A DNA stretch of 60,339 bases from Candidatus Chloroheliaceae bacterium. GTDB lineage: Bacteria > Chloroflexota > Chloroflexia > Chloroheliales > Chloroheliaceae. Made by a program: the position numbers and the translations under genes. This document shows, one piece after another, positions 43,591 through 53,225 of this stretch. The stretch's first letter is position 1. Each line of letters opens with the position of its first letter. The notes beneath the pieces are model-generated. The model was not told where the DNA came from. It did not search any database and saw only the letters and a program-made list of their open reading frames with translations. Where the stretch lies: NCBI GenBank assembly GCA_013390945.1, contig JACAUC010000007.1, forward strand, positions 1-60,339. The letters are read 5' to 3'.

Positions 43591-46500
43591 ATGCCATTTA
43601 TAGCTTCAGCAACAAACAAAGCTAATATCCCTGTAACGAGCAGTTCTCAGGCTCTAAGTACCCCTCATTGTAACGAGCAGTTTCAAGCTACCCAAAATCA
43701 GTTTAAAAGCCATTTTGGGCGTACTTCTGAATTATCTTTTTTCCGAGAATACTTCTTGCACTTAGAGGCTCCAGCTTTCAATATTATCTCTATTTCAGGT
43801 CAGGGTGGAGTTGGTAAATCTACTTTGCTGAATTGGTTTATCGAGGAGGCCAAAGCCCACGCCGAAAAGTCTGGTAACCAATGCCTTATCGCCTTAGTAG
43901 ATGAACGCCAAGCTGGATATAGTCCAGTGGTGGTAATGGAGACCCTCGCCACCCAACTCAACAAAATCGCCAGTCAAACCGGCCAGCCGACCGGCCAGCC
44001 GACCAAAGGCCGAAGTCAAGAGGAGGCCGAAGCCAATGCCGAGGTCTTTATTCGCTTTCAGGCCCAATTGGAAACTTATCGCGAAAATAACGGAAAGCTT
44101 CAATTATTAAACAAAATCGCTAAAGGTGAGCCAGCAGCCATCCGCCAGCCCAAACTGAAACCTTTAACCCCGCTGGATGATGCCTATGATCTCAAACAGG
44201 AAGTGGAGCGAAACCTCCTTACCGTCACCAATCCCTTAGAACGCTCCAAATTAAACCGAGAATTGGAAATTCTGGATGAATCTATCGAACGCTTAGAACA
44301 GGAACAGAAGAACCGACGAGAGCGTCTGGAGAAGTATGTCGGCGGGTCAACCGAACCACCTTCTCGGCTAGATTTCAGTCAGAATAGGCGTTTTGAAGAA
44401 CTGCCCGTTACAGAGTTGCCTAGAAATAGCGAAAATCAAACTGCCAGTCTGGAACCGCAACCGAGCGATATTAGCCGCCAGCAACAAATCGCTAACGATT
44501 TACTGCGGAAGCTAACCAATGCTTTCGTCGAATATCTAAACTTGCTGGCGGTAACGATGCTGGATGAGGAGACCGAGCCGAACGGCCAGCCGAGCGACCA
44601 GTCAAAACAAGCAGAGGAAGTCTCGACCCCTGCCCATCAACGCTTATTACTTTGTTTCGATACTTTTGAGCAATTAGCACCCGAAATTGCCCCTTGGCTG
44701 GTGGATTTTCTATTACAAGCTGATATTAGCGATCAGGTAGTGCTGATTATCGCAGGACGTGATCCACTGGATCGCACTCTACCGAAAGACCCTAAACGCT
44801 GGCTACCTTATCGCGACGCAGGTCAGATCTACTTTATAAACCTAGATGTCTTTAGCCCAGAAGCAACCGACGAATACCTTAAAGTGAGAGGCATTAGCGA
44901 ACCAGAGCATCTGGCTAATTTCAGGCAGCTTTCAGGTGGTCTACCGCTCTATTTAAGCCTTCTCACCTTTAACTCCTCCGGTCAAGCTAGTGAGGTAGAC
45001 CCTACCAGCGATGTGGTAGAGAACTTTTTGCGCTGGGAGTGGGATGAAACCAAGCGCCGCCTTGCCCTCGACGTAGCTTTGCTTTCGCGGCCTTTCAATC
45101 AAGACGAGTTAGAGCCATTTGGTTACCTCGCCCAAGTGGAAGCAAAAGAGCAGGAGGCCATCTTTCGTTGGCTCACCCGCTCACCGTTCGTAAAATGTAA
45201 CCCTCAAGATGGGCGCTACAACTATCACTCGCTGGTTCAAGAGCTTTTCAACCGTTATCTCTTCCGACGCTCTCGCCAGAACTATTACAATACCCGCCGT
45301 ATGTTAGCCAACTATTATCGTACACAACTGGAACTCCTCGAAGCCACTCGAAATACCCCCTCTGGCAGGACTCTAGTCTTTCAAAGTACCGAATGGTTAG
45401 AGTTGGTGTTGGCCCTAATCCAACAACTCCTCTGGCTGCCCGAAGAGGTCAGCCAAAACGAGGCTCTTACCCTCGTCCTACATGCCTACCACTCCAACTT
45501 TCATTTCTCGGAGGAGGAGCTACCTACTCCCAACGACTATACTTGCGGCGAGATTGCCAGAGTTTTACGCGAACATTTAAGGCTGCAAAAGCAGTATCAA
45601 CCACTCGAACGCGGCCAGCCGAACGGCCAGCCGAACGACCAGCCGAGCGACCAACCGAAATCTCTCACTGGCACAGGGCAAACCCTCGAATATCTGCTGG
45701 TTTATATAGAGGCCGAATTACAAAGTAAGGAACTCTTTACGGCGGCGACTTATCTGATCGAAACCGTAATTGCCACCATTTCGGCCACTCTTCCAGCAGA
45801 AGACGACCTACCTAAGTATTTACACTCTTGGAAGAATACGGCCAACCGAAGTAATTACCAAGATACCAAAATCCTAGCCCACCTCTATCGCAGGCGGGGG
45901 GATGCCTCCTTGGCTCACCGTCGGCTTGGTCTAGCAATGGATGATTACGAGTGGACCATTACCTTAAATCCTAGCGATGCGGTAGGCTACCTTAACCTAG
46001 CCTCCATCTACCGCCAAGCTTGGCAGTCTCAATCTAGCGGCGAAACCGGGCTACACCCACTCCACCAACACGATCCGTCTGTTAGTAGTTATCACGAGCA
46101 TGTGGTGGATATTTTTAGGAGAGCGGTAGAATGTAATCCAAACGCGGAGTGGGCCTATGTTCAGCGCGGCATTGCCTACCGCGATGTTAAGAAATACGAT
46201 CTAGCCCTAGTTGATTTTGAGCGGGCATTAGCTCTCAATTCTAACTCGGCCTTTGCTTATGCCCAGCGTGGTATCACCTACCGCAACCAAGAGCAGTTTG
46301 AGCGGGCCATCGCCGATTTTGATAAGGCTTTGGCACTCAATCCCCGCTATAGTTGGGCCTATACCCAGCGTGGCATCCTTTATCGGCTAATTGGAAATTA
46401 CGATCAGGCTCTTTTGGACTTTTACCGCGCTTTAGAACTCAACCCCAGTTCCAGTTGGGCCTCGGCCCAACGCGCTATTGTCTATGGCGAAACCGACTGA
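43591..46500 (+). CDS. STAND-type NTPase with C-terminal TPRs
   Basis: A 969-residue signalling NTPase. Walker A GQGGVGKST is at residues 70-78, and Walker B is the RLLLCFDTFEQLAPE block. A sensor or winged-helix region follows (IIAGRDPLDR, SGGLPLYLSLLTF), then a helical segment and four TPRs at the end (WAYVQRGIAYRD, FAYAQRGITYRN, WAYTQRGILYRL). Between the nucleotide motifs is a long inserted coil (TNPLERSKLNRELEILDESI) like that of the EAD proteins at 15-17 kb. Several 12-bp arrays (GQPTGQPT, NGQPNGQPND) and two AACTGCTCGTTAC repeats in different frames are inserted. STAND proteins switch on ligand binding and oligomerise, often in immunity or programmed death. Confidence 0.85.
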   Translation: MPFIASATNKANIPVTSSSQALSTPHCNEQFQATQNQFKSHFGRTSELSFFREYFLHLEAPAFNIISISGQGGVGKSTLLNWFIEEAKAHAEKSGNQCLIALVDERQAGYSPVVVMETLATQLNKIASQTGQPTGQPTKGRSQEEAEANAEVFIRFQAQLETYRENNGKLQLLNKIAKGEPAAIRQPKLKPLTPLDDAYDLKQEVERNLLTVTNPLERSKLNRELEILDESIERLEQEQKNRRERLEKYVGGSTEPPSRLDFSQNRRFEELPVTELPRNSENQTASLEPQPSDISRQQQIANDLLRKLTNAFVEYLNLLAVTMLDEETEPNGQPSDQSKQAEEVSTPAHQRLLLCFDTFEQLAPEIAPWLVDFLLQADISDQVVLIIAGRDPLDRTLPKDPKRWLPYRDAGQIYFINLDVFSPEATDEYLKVRGISEPEHLANFRQLSGGLPLYLSLLTFNSSGQASEVDPTSDVVENFLRWEWDETKRRLALDVALLSRPFNQDELEPFGYLAQVEAKEQEAIFRWLTRSPFVKCNPQDGRYNYHSLVQELFNRYLFRRSRQNYYNTRRMLANYYRTQLELLEATRNTPSGRTLVFQSTEWLELVLALIQQLLWLPEEVSQNEALTLVLHAYHSNFHFSEEELPTPNDYTCGEIARVLREHLRLQKQYQPLERGQPNGQPNDQPSDQPKSLTGTGQTLEYLLVYIEAELQSKELFTAATYLIETVIATISATLPAEDDLPKYLHSWKNTANRSNYQDTKILAHLYRRRGDASLAHRRLGLAMDDYEWTITLNPSDAVGYLNLASIYRQAWQSQSSGETGLHPLHQHDPSVSSYHEHVVDIFRRAVECNPNAEWAYVQRGIAYRDVKKYDLALVDFERALALNSNSAFAYAQRGITYRNQEQFERAIADFDKALALNPRYSWAYTQRGILYRLIGNYDQALLDFYRALELNPSSSWASAQRAIVYGETD

Positions 46501-46617
46501 TTACTCCCCTCGGCCTTTAGCCTAAGTACTGAATCCAGCGATTTTGTTAAATTTCTACACGACCAGCCAACTGACTTGAGATGATACTAAAATAGAACCG
46601 CCCGGAAGGATATTTTG

Positions 46618-46717
46618 TATCGTCTCAATAAGTAGGGGTTTATTGGAACCAGTTCACATAAACCCGCCGCAGGTTGGGCGTATGCAATACGCCCCTACCC
46701 AGATTTTTGAGGAGATA
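46618..46717. mobile_element. TATC..CTCAATA element, single copy
   Basis: Starts TATCGTCTCAATAAGTAGGG and ends TTTTTGAGGAGATA. It holds the usual CGTATGCAATACG hairpin. A fragment TTGAGATGATAC at 46576-46587 suggests an older, eroded copy just upstream. The rest of the 46501-47144 gap contains the promoter at 46869 and no gene. Confidence 0.7.
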
Positions 46718-46868
46718 CGATATTTTTCCAGTGGAAGGGGAAGATTGTTGACCAGATCGCAGGAGGTTATTCCAGAGTCTTTTCAAGTCTTTCTATGTTA
46801 ACTTACTTACTTTACTTATAAATAGATTGTAAGTCTAAAATCATTTTGTAAATTGGTTGATTTTAGGC

Positions 46869-46897
46869 TTGACAAACCTAATTTCTTCTGGTATATT
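46869..46897 (+). promoter_or_regulatory. Consensus-like sigma-70 promoter upstream of the copper-storage gene
   Basis: TTGACA, 17 bases, TATATT: the best promoter match I found in the window. It implies a leader of about 240 nt before the ATG at 47145, long enough for post-transcriptional control. Confidence 0.7.
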
Positions 46898-47144
46898 AGT
46901 AACGTAACCACAAGAGTATTGCGGTAGCGAAGAAAATTAGAAAAACTAAAAGAACTGTATAATCTTGGTATGGCTTATCAAGTAAATCAACTATATCATT
47001 ATTGCTACAGTTTGTAAATAGGATTCTAACTAAATTAAGGGTTTCTTAACTTAGGCTGGGGCATTAGGGAAATAGCTCAAGTGGGCGTTCCCATTTAATT
47101 AAAATTAGAGATTACTGCTAAAGCAGAAAAAGAGGAGAAAACTA

Positions 47145-47513
47145 ATGGAGAAGGGCAAAATGATGATGATGAGCAACGAGATGATGATGTGCGTCAATGA
47201 GTGCATGGAGAGCCACCGGATGTGTATGCAAACCTCGATGTATTGCATGGAAATGGGTGGCGAGTATATGGCCTGTGTGGGCATGATGCGGGATTGCGCT
47301 CAGATGTGCCAGACTTGTGCTGATTTCATGATTACCGGCTCCGCGATGTCCGCCCGTATGTGCGAAATGTGCGCCGAGATGTGTAACAAATGTGCCGAAA
47401 TGTGCGCCAAGTTCGCCGACGATGCCCAGATGATGGCCTGTGCTGAAATGATGAAGAAGTGCGCCGCCGCTTGCATGATGATGATGCAGCCCGGCATGAT
47501 GATGATGGCCTAA
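47145..47513 (+). CDS. Cytosolic four-helix copper-storage-like protein (Csp3/DUF326 type)
   Basis: A 122-residue protein with 16 Cys, mostly in CxxxC spacing on helices (CVNEC, MCEMCAEMCNKCAEMC, KCAAAC), and Met-rich ends (MMMM). This is the pattern of Csp proteins, whose four-helix bundle is filled with Cu(I) bound by Cys. There is no signal peptide, so it is of the cytosolic Csp3 kind. Metal storage or detoxification is expected. The gene stands alone, with GAGGAG before the ATG, a consensus promoter upstream and a strong palindrome downstream. Met runs at both ends are stronger than usual. Confidence 0.88.
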   Translation: MEKGKMMMMSNEMMMCVNECMESHRMCMQTSMYCMEMGGEYMACVGMMRDCAQMCQTCADFMITGSAMSARMCEMCAEMCNKCAEMCAKFADDAQMMACAEMMKKCAAACMMMMQPGMMMMA

Positions 47514-47553
47514 CCCCATCCTTCTGTAAGAGGGATTTCTAATCCCGATATAA

Positions 47554-47599
47554 CGGTAAAAGAGGGCTACCGAATTAATTCGGTAGCCCTCTTTTACCG
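47554..47599. terminator. Perfect 46-base palindrome, likely terminator
   Basis: Twenty-three-base arms with no spacer; the inner part is GGGCTACCGAATT and its complement. It lies 40 bases after the copper-storage gene. The A-run CGGTAAAAG and T-run CTTTTACCG make it usable from either side. Confidence 0.85.
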
Positions 47600-47817
47600 C
47601 TCTTGCTGGCTTTAGCTTTGTTGAGTAAACTAGCGGGATAACCTAATATTCAATACCAGATAGCCCTGAAAATTTATTTCTGCTCTCCTACTTTGCAATC
47701 CCCCTGAACGCTCAAGAAGCCTAACCCGGAGATATGACTTATATGCTATAATATAGCGGCCAAACCTGAGCTAGAGTAAGTCAAAATCTAAAACTTAAGA
47801 GGTGATTTTCTTTCAAA

Positions 47818-48213
47818 ATGCAAGATTCTAATGCCCAAGACAACGCTACCCGGATGGTTAAATATCCTGAGAAGGCCAATAGTGCCATACATCCTTTAGA
47901 GCAAAAATACCAAAACCTGCTAGACGAATACAAAAAAACCCAAGTCTATCTCAGCTACGTCGAAGGCGAATACCAAAAGATTCAAGCCTATGCTCGTCAC
48001 GTCGAAGCCGAATATCAAAAAGCGATAACACGATCACAAGAACTACAAAAGACTTTGGCTCGTCCAAGTGCGATAGCCCTCTCTTTAGTAGCAAAGTTAT
48101 TAGAAGCCGCCAGCCATCAGGTTCAAAAGCGGTTAGAGCAGAACTCACCCTCCGAGACAAAAGAAGAACCCACCACCGAGCAAGTACTTCCTAGATACGG
48201 CTCTAATCACTAG
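47818..48213 (+). CDS. Coiled-coil hypothetical protein
   Basis: A 131-residue charged protein. Residues about 25-80 hold four imperfect 14-15-residue repeats (YQNLLDEYKKTQVYLSYVE, YQKIQAYARHVEAEYQKA) forming a coiled coil. The C-terminal half is helical and ends in a Glu/Thr-rich disordered tail. AGAGGTG lies upstream. It precedes the large membrane-protein gene and may be the first gene of the glycan locus. No domain family is recognised. Similar coils occur before glycosyltransferase domains, as in 2873-6142. Confidence 0.65.
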   Translation: MQDSNAQDNATRMVKYPEKANSAIHPLEQKYQNLLDEYKKTQVYLSYVEGEYQKIQAYARHVEAEYQKAITRSQELQKTLARPSAIALSLVAKLLEAASHQVQKRLEQNSPSETKEEPTTEQVLPRYGSNH

Positions 48214-48286
48214 TGGATCAAGAACGTGAACGCTACCTGCTAACTTTTAACCCTAGAGGGTTTCTAAAACGTATCCGCTAAAAGGG

Positions 48287-51214
48287 ATGAAACTAAAAAT
48301 GGAAAGATTACCCTTATCTTCTCTTCCGAACGAAAAAAAAACAACCACCAGTGAACCAGCCAGCCGAACTACCAGTGGAAATGTAATTACGCGCCTCCTG
48401 AAAAATGAAATTTTACACCTTGTGGTAATCCTTAATCTCACGTTGGTAATCTTTTTTAGCACCCCTATCTTTACACCCAATTCCTATTATTTGGGTGTAG
48501 ATGTCCTCCAAAGAGCCGATAATACCCTCTATGGTTTGCCCAAGCCGGAAAAGAGCAATATTGGCTTTATTGATCCAATTCGCTATTTTCAACCTAATCT
48601 TCAATATGCCATGCAACGTCTTACCAAAGGCGAAATACCACTCTGGAACCCCTATAATGGCAATGGTATACCGCTACTTGCCAGTATACAAGTAGGAGTC
48701 TTCTCACCTTTTAGTCTACCGGTCTATCTTTTCGGAATGAAAGATGGTTGGTTGCTCTCCCAATATCTCAAATTTTTGGTGATAGGTCTCTTTACCTATG
48801 GCTTTTTAAAAGCCTTAAAGATTAACCATTGGATCGCGATAGCCTGCTCGATAGCCTTTATGTACAATGGCTATATGGTAATCTGGCACGTTGGACCCCA
48901 TGGAGGTTCACTGGTAACTTTACCCGCCGGGATGTTCTTTGTGGAACGGGCCATGCAAGCTAGGTCTACACGTGGGCAGGCACTCCATATGGCAGGCTTA
49001 GCCTTAGCCCTAGCGGTGGGAATTTATGCGGGTCACCCGGAAACCTTCTTTTTTGCCACCTTAGTTGTCTCCGTTTATATTCTTTTCCGTGTTTGGATCT
49101 TCTCGTCTGAAATTAAACAGCGACTAATCCTCGCCTCCAAATTTGCTCTTTTTGGCATAGTTGGACTGGGTTTAACTAGTCTCCAGTTGCTTCCCTTTAT
49201 AGAATACCTACGGGTCAATATCGGAGTCAGGGCGCGGATAGATCAGCAACTATTTCAAATCTTTATGATTAACTCCATCTTTCCAAAGCTACACGGCTAC
49301 AACGACCAATCTTATAGCGACGGCTATGGCAAGATGGGTACCGAAATTTTTCTAACTCATGTGGGGGCTGCCTTTGTCTTCCTAGCTATCGTGGGTCTCT
49401 TCGTCCTCACTAAAAATAAATATTTCTGGTTTTTCGGTCTAGTGACGCTCTTCTTTTTCGGTTATGTCTATAATATCTTTCCTATTAATGGCTGGTTTCG
49501 TTACCTACCCTTTATCGAGTCAGCGGTGGGACAACGAGCTAGTTTTGTGGTAAGTTTCGGCATCTGTTGTATCAGTGCGATGGTTCTCAACCAACTTTAC
49601 CAAGTTCGCCCATCCCGTCGGACACTCCTCTGGTTGATTGAGGGAGCCCTCTTCTTTTTGGCTAATGCCCTAATCGGAGTCGCCTTAAACTTTGAGCAGA
49701 CCAAAACCGATACCAAAAGTAAAGCCTTCCAAGATTATGTACCCGCCCAAACCGGATATGTAATTATCGTCTTTGGCTTAATAGTAGTAGCCACCCTCCT
49801 AATAACCCAGCCACGCAGGTACTGGCGAGTGCCAGGCTTAATCCTATTAGTCTGCTCCTCCTTTGCCCAAGGTGGCCTCTACCTAAGAGACATTAATGGT
49901 ACTTCCGATGTAAAATATGCGTGGCCTCTTACGGATGGAATCAAAGCCGTCCAAACGGTGGCTGGTGACGATAATATTGCTTTCTACAACGGTTTTTATA
50001 TTGTGCCACAAGGAAACCTCTTCTATGATTTGCATGATCTCCGCTTTTTCGATGCGATGTATATCCCAAACTATCTAACCCTCTTCAATCAGCTTTCCAA
50101 CCCTGCCGATATTATTAATCGGCCTATCTTGCGAATATCGCCACGCAACTTAAAATTATTCGGCGTTCACTATATCGTCAGTCATGAGTCTCTCCCGAAC
50201 GCCATTACCACTAGCACTAAAGAGCCGTTCCCCATCTTGCGAACACCTATCGCCCAAACCTTTACCGCAGGCGAGGCCAATTTGAAGGCCATTCAACTCA
50301 TGACCGCTACTTATGGACGGCTAACCGCCAACACTTGTAACATCGAGTTTAAGCTAAGCGAAGCTAGTAATCCAAACGTAACCCTACGTAGTAGCACATT
50401 ACCTTGTACTAAAATGCCAGAACAGGGATTTTTTAGCATCGAGTTCGAGCCTATCGCCGATTCGAAAGGTAAAACTTATCAGATCAATTTGGTCTCGCCG
50501 GATAGTAGTACCACTAATGTGGTGGCCGCTTACCTAACTATCCCAACGCTGAAAGGTAGTAGCCTAAGTTTGGATGGCAATCCTCTGAAAGGTGCGCTCC
50601 TTTTCAATCCAGTCTATACGGAACAGGTGCATATTTACACTCCAGTATGGCAAAATAGCCGTTTTAGTATCTACCGCTTTGAGGATGCAGTGCCCCGCTA
50701 CTATAGTGTCGGTCAAACGCTTAAACCAAAAGATGAGGCCGAACTAAGTGATTTGGTACTCAATCAAAATTTCGACCCTGCCGAAGCCGCCGTCCTTAGC
50801 CCAGAGTCTGAACTAACCCCTATTTCCGGTACGGAGTATGTTCCCGCTAAGGTGCTAGAAGAGAGGCCGGAGTATAAAAGAATGGAGTTAACCCGCCAAA
50901 CGCCCGGTTTCTTAGCTACCAGTCTAACTAACTATCCCGGCTGGAAGGTCTTCGTAAACGGAACCGAAGTACCAGTAGTACGTACTAACTATGCCTTTAT
51001 TGGTGTACCACTACCTGCAGGAAAACTCGATATTGTGATAAAATATGATCCACTCTCGTTCAAGTTAGGCATAGCTGGAACTTTGATTAGCCTGATCCTT
51101 TTAATAGGTCTAGTAGCTTCGGCTGGCCGTTCGGCTGGTCGTTCGGTTGGCCGTTCGGTTGGTCGCGTAGACTGGCAAGAGAGCTTTAAATCATTCTTGA
51201 AAAAAAGGAGCTAA
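48287..51214 (+). CDS. YfhO-family multi-pass membrane protein
   Basis: A 975-residue protein with about twelve or more membrane helices in residues 40-540, and a large extracytoplasmic part at 540-930. It ends in one last helix (LGIAGTLISLILLIGLVASA). The layout, the GNGIPLLASIQVGVFSPFSLP loop and the late YPGWKVFVNGTEVPVVRTNY motif are typical of YfhO proteins, which are GT-C-like proteins implicated in glycosylating lipoteichoic acid or other envelope polymers. An array of GRSAGRSVGRSVGR from the 12-bp repeat (51120-51168) is inserted between the last helix and the C-terminus. Confidence 0.82.
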   Translation: MKLKMERLPLSSLPNEKKTTTSEPASRTTSGNVITRLLKNEILHLVVILNLTLVIFFSTPIFTPNSYYLGVDVLQRADNTLYGLPKPEKSNIGFIDPIRYFQPNLQYAMQRLTKGEIPLWNPYNGNGIPLLASIQVGVFSPFSLPVYLFGMKDGWLLSQYLKFLVIGLFTYGFLKALKINHWIAIACSIAFMYNGYMVIWHVGPHGGSLVTLPAGMFFVERAMQARSTRGQALHMAGLALALAVGIYAGHPETFFFATLVVSVYILFRVWIFSSEIKQRLILASKFALFGIVGLGLTSLQLLPFIEYLRVNIGVRARIDQQLFQIFMINSIFPKLHGYNDQSYSDGYGKMGTEIFLTHVGAAFVFLAIVGLFVLTKNKYFWFFGLVTLFFFGYVYNIFPINGWFRYLPFIESAVGQRASFVVSFGICCISAMVLNQLYQVRPSRRTLLWLIEGALFFLANALIGVALNFEQTKTDTKSKAFQDYVPAQTGYVIIVFGLIVVATLLITQPRRYWRVPGLILLVCSSFAQGGLYLRDINGTSDVKYAWPLTDGIKAVQTVAGDDNIAFYNGFYIVPQGNLFYDLHDLRFFDAMYIPNYLTLFNQLSNPADIINRPILRISPRNLKLFGVHYIVSHESLPNAITTSTKEPFPILRTPIAQTFTAGEANLKAIQLMTATYGRLTANTCNIEFKLSEASNPNVTLRSSTLPCTKMPEQGFFSIEFEPIADSKGKTYQINLVSPDSSTTNVVAAYLTIPTLKGSSLSLDGNPLKGALLFNPVYTEQVHIYTPVWQNSRFSIYRFEDAVPRYYSVGQTLKPKDEAELSDLVLNQNFDPAEAAVLSPESELTPISGTEYVPAKVLEERPEYKRMELTRQTPGFLATSLTNYPGWKVFVNGTEVPVVRTNYAFIGVPLPAGKLDIVIKYDPLSFKLGIAGTLISLILLIGLVASAGRSAGRSVGRSVGRVDWQESFKSFLKKRS

Positions 51215-51270
51215 AACGGCAGTTCTCTGAAACCCTATGCAAGGGGGGGAGTGCCTGTAAATTAAGATGT

Positions 51271-53220
51271 ATGATATATGATGATAAAAACTGTTCGTTA
51301 CTTAGTAATAATCTAAAAACTGCTCGTTACGAGGTTAGTAATACACTGGAATTAACTTATTGCCCACTGTGCAAAAGTGGCGATCTTCAAAATGATTTTA
51401 TCCATGAAGGCTTTCAGGTACAATCCTGTCCAAGTTGCCACTTAAAGATGCTGAATCCGCAGCCCTCCGATCAAACCCTCGCCGCTATTTATAGTGCCGA
51501 TTATTTCCTAACAGGCTACACCCCCGGAGCAGAGCAAAAAGTTTCGGAACTAAAACGAGCGACCGCCCGGCTCTATCTGGATATGGCTGAAGAATATGGC
51601 ACCCGGAGCGGTAGCAAGCTCCTCGAAATAGGCAGTGGCCTAGGTGATTTACTAGTAGAAGCGCAGGCCCGGGGTTTTGAAGTAACCGGGATCGAATATT
51701 CCAAACACGCCGTAGAAACCGCCCAAGCCCGGTTGAACTCTTGGGCTGGTCGTCATAAATCAAACCAAGGGCCAGCCCAAGGGCCAGCCCAAGTAATTTG
51801 TGGCGAGGTAGAGCAGACCAACCTACCAGAGGCCAGTTTTGATATTTGTATTATGGCGGATGTTTTAGAACATACTCGCCAACCTGAGCGATTTATGAAG
51901 GCGGTTCATCGCCTCCTCAAACCCGGCGGGATCATCCTAATAACTGTCCCCTCCCTCGATAGTTGGTCGGCTAAGTTACTCGGTCAAAACTGGATGGAAT
52001 ATAAGACTGAACATCTCTACTACTTTAATAAAGCTACCCTAGAGACGCTACTCTTCCTCACCAATTTTAACCGCGTACTAACCCGGCCCAGCCCCAAAAT
52101 CCTTTCGGCGGGCTATGTCTTTGCCCACTTTGACCGCTATCCTATCCCAATGATTACTCCGGTTACTCGCCTAGCCTCCCGTCTGCTACCCAAGACCTTG
52201 CTCGACCGCCATGTGAAACTGGTAGCAAGCGGACTGGTAGTAATTGCCCGTAAGCAGGAGATAGAGATAGCACCCCGACTGTGGGAGACGACTGTGGGAG
52301 TGGGCGGTTATGGGAGTACGACTGTGGGAGACGGCTCCGCCCGGCGATTTAAGCTTTCGGTGATTATGCCTGTCTTCAATGAGCGTAAAACCTTTAGTCA
52401 GGTGATGGAATTGCTGGTGCAAAAAGAAATTGACGGGCTAGAGATGGAGATCGTGGTGGTAGAAAGCAACTCTACCGACGGAACACGAGAAGAGGTTCTT
52501 AAATATAAAGACCACCCCAAGGTCAAACTGATCCTCGAAGATAAACCACAAGGTAAGGGTCACGCCGTCCGTACTGGATTAGCCCACGCCGCAGGCGATT
52601 TTATTCTAATCCAAGATGCCGACCTCGAATACGACTTAAACGATTATGAGGAATTATTGGCTCCCCTACGAGCCGGAACAAGTGCCTTTGTACTAGGCTC
52701 ACGGCACGGCCAGCCGACCGGCTACAACCGCACAGCCAGCCGAAGTGCTTGGAAAATACGCCATTTTATAGATCAACCAGAGATGGGGCTACTACTCAAT
52801 TTCGGTCATATCTTCTTTACCACCGCCCTAAATGTCCTCTATGGACAGCGTACCAAAGACCCCTTTACGATGTACAAGGTCTTTCGCCGCGATTGTCTCT
52901 TTGGGCTAAATTTTGAATGTAACCGCTTTGATTTTGACTTTGAACTAGTCATAAAACTTTGGCGCAAAGGCTATAAAGCCCTAGAGATACCCGTAAGCTA
53001 TAATTCACGCTCTTTCAATGAAGGGAAAAAAGTCACTATCCTCCGTGATCCCCTGACTTGGCTCAGAGCATTGGCCCGATACCGACTACAGCCCTTAAAT
53101 CTGGTTAAAAATGTTCGCGAGGCTAACTTAGCAGAACTAGCCTCAGATCGGTCGGGAGAAGAAATCTCGGAGATACTCACCGCAGTCTTCCTAGATTCCG
53201 AGATAGAGTGGGAGGTATAA
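51271..53220 (+). CDS. Zinc-ribbon methyltransferase fused to a family-2 glycosyltransferase
   Basis: A 649-residue fusion. Residues about 30-70 are a four-Cys zinc ribbon (CPLCKSGD, CPSCHLKM). About 95-240 form a class I methyltransferase (LLEIGSGLGDLLVEA, FDICIMADVLEH). About 370-600 form a DPM1/GtrB-like GT2 (LSVIMPVFNERKTF, VVVESNSTDGTRE, IQDADLEYD, DPFTMYKVFRRD). The interdomain linker is made of dispersed-repeat DNA at about 52278-52346 (TVGVGGYGSTTVGDGSAR), and two AACTGCTCGTTAC copies (frames K-N-C-S-L-L and K-T-A-R-Y-E) lie in the first 25 codons. Transfer of a sugar to a lipid carrier is the likely GT role. Confidence 0.88.
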   Translation: MIYDDKNCSLLSNNLKTARYEVSNTLELTYCPLCKSGDLQNDFIHEGFQVQSCPSCHLKMLNPQPSDQTLAAIYSADYFLTGYTPGAEQKVSELKRATARLYLDMAEEYGTRSGSKLLEIGSGLGDLLVEAQARGFEVTGIEYSKHAVETAQARLNSWAGRHKSNQGPAQGPAQVICGEVEQTNLPEASFDICIMADVLEHTRQPERFMKAVHRLLKPGGIILITVPSLDSWSAKLLGQNWMEYKTEHLYYFNKATLETLLFLTNFNRVLTRPSPKILSAGYVFAHFDRYPIPMITPVTRLASRLLPKTLLDRHVKLVASGLVVIARKQEIEIAPRLWETTVGVGGYGSTTVGDGSARRFKLSVIMPVFNERKTFSQVMELLVQKEIDGLEMEIVVVESNSTDGTREEVLKYKDHPKVKLILEDKPQGKGHAVRTGLAHAAGDFILIQDADLEYDLNDYEELLAPLRAGTSAFVLGSRHGQPTGYNRTASRSAWKIRHFIDQPEMGLLLNFGHIFFTTALNVLYGQRTKDPFTMYKVFRRDCLFGLNFECNRFDFDFELVIKLWRKGYKALEIPVSYNSRSFNEGKKVTILRDPLTWLRALARYRLQPLNLVKNVREANLAELASDRSGEEISEILTAVFLDSEIEWEV

Positions 53221-53225
53221 ACTAG

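Noticed and set aside
47142..47519. His-rich frame opposite the copper-storage gene
   Set aside because: His codons are the complement of Met codons. The plus-strand frame has the ribosome site and the Csp pattern.
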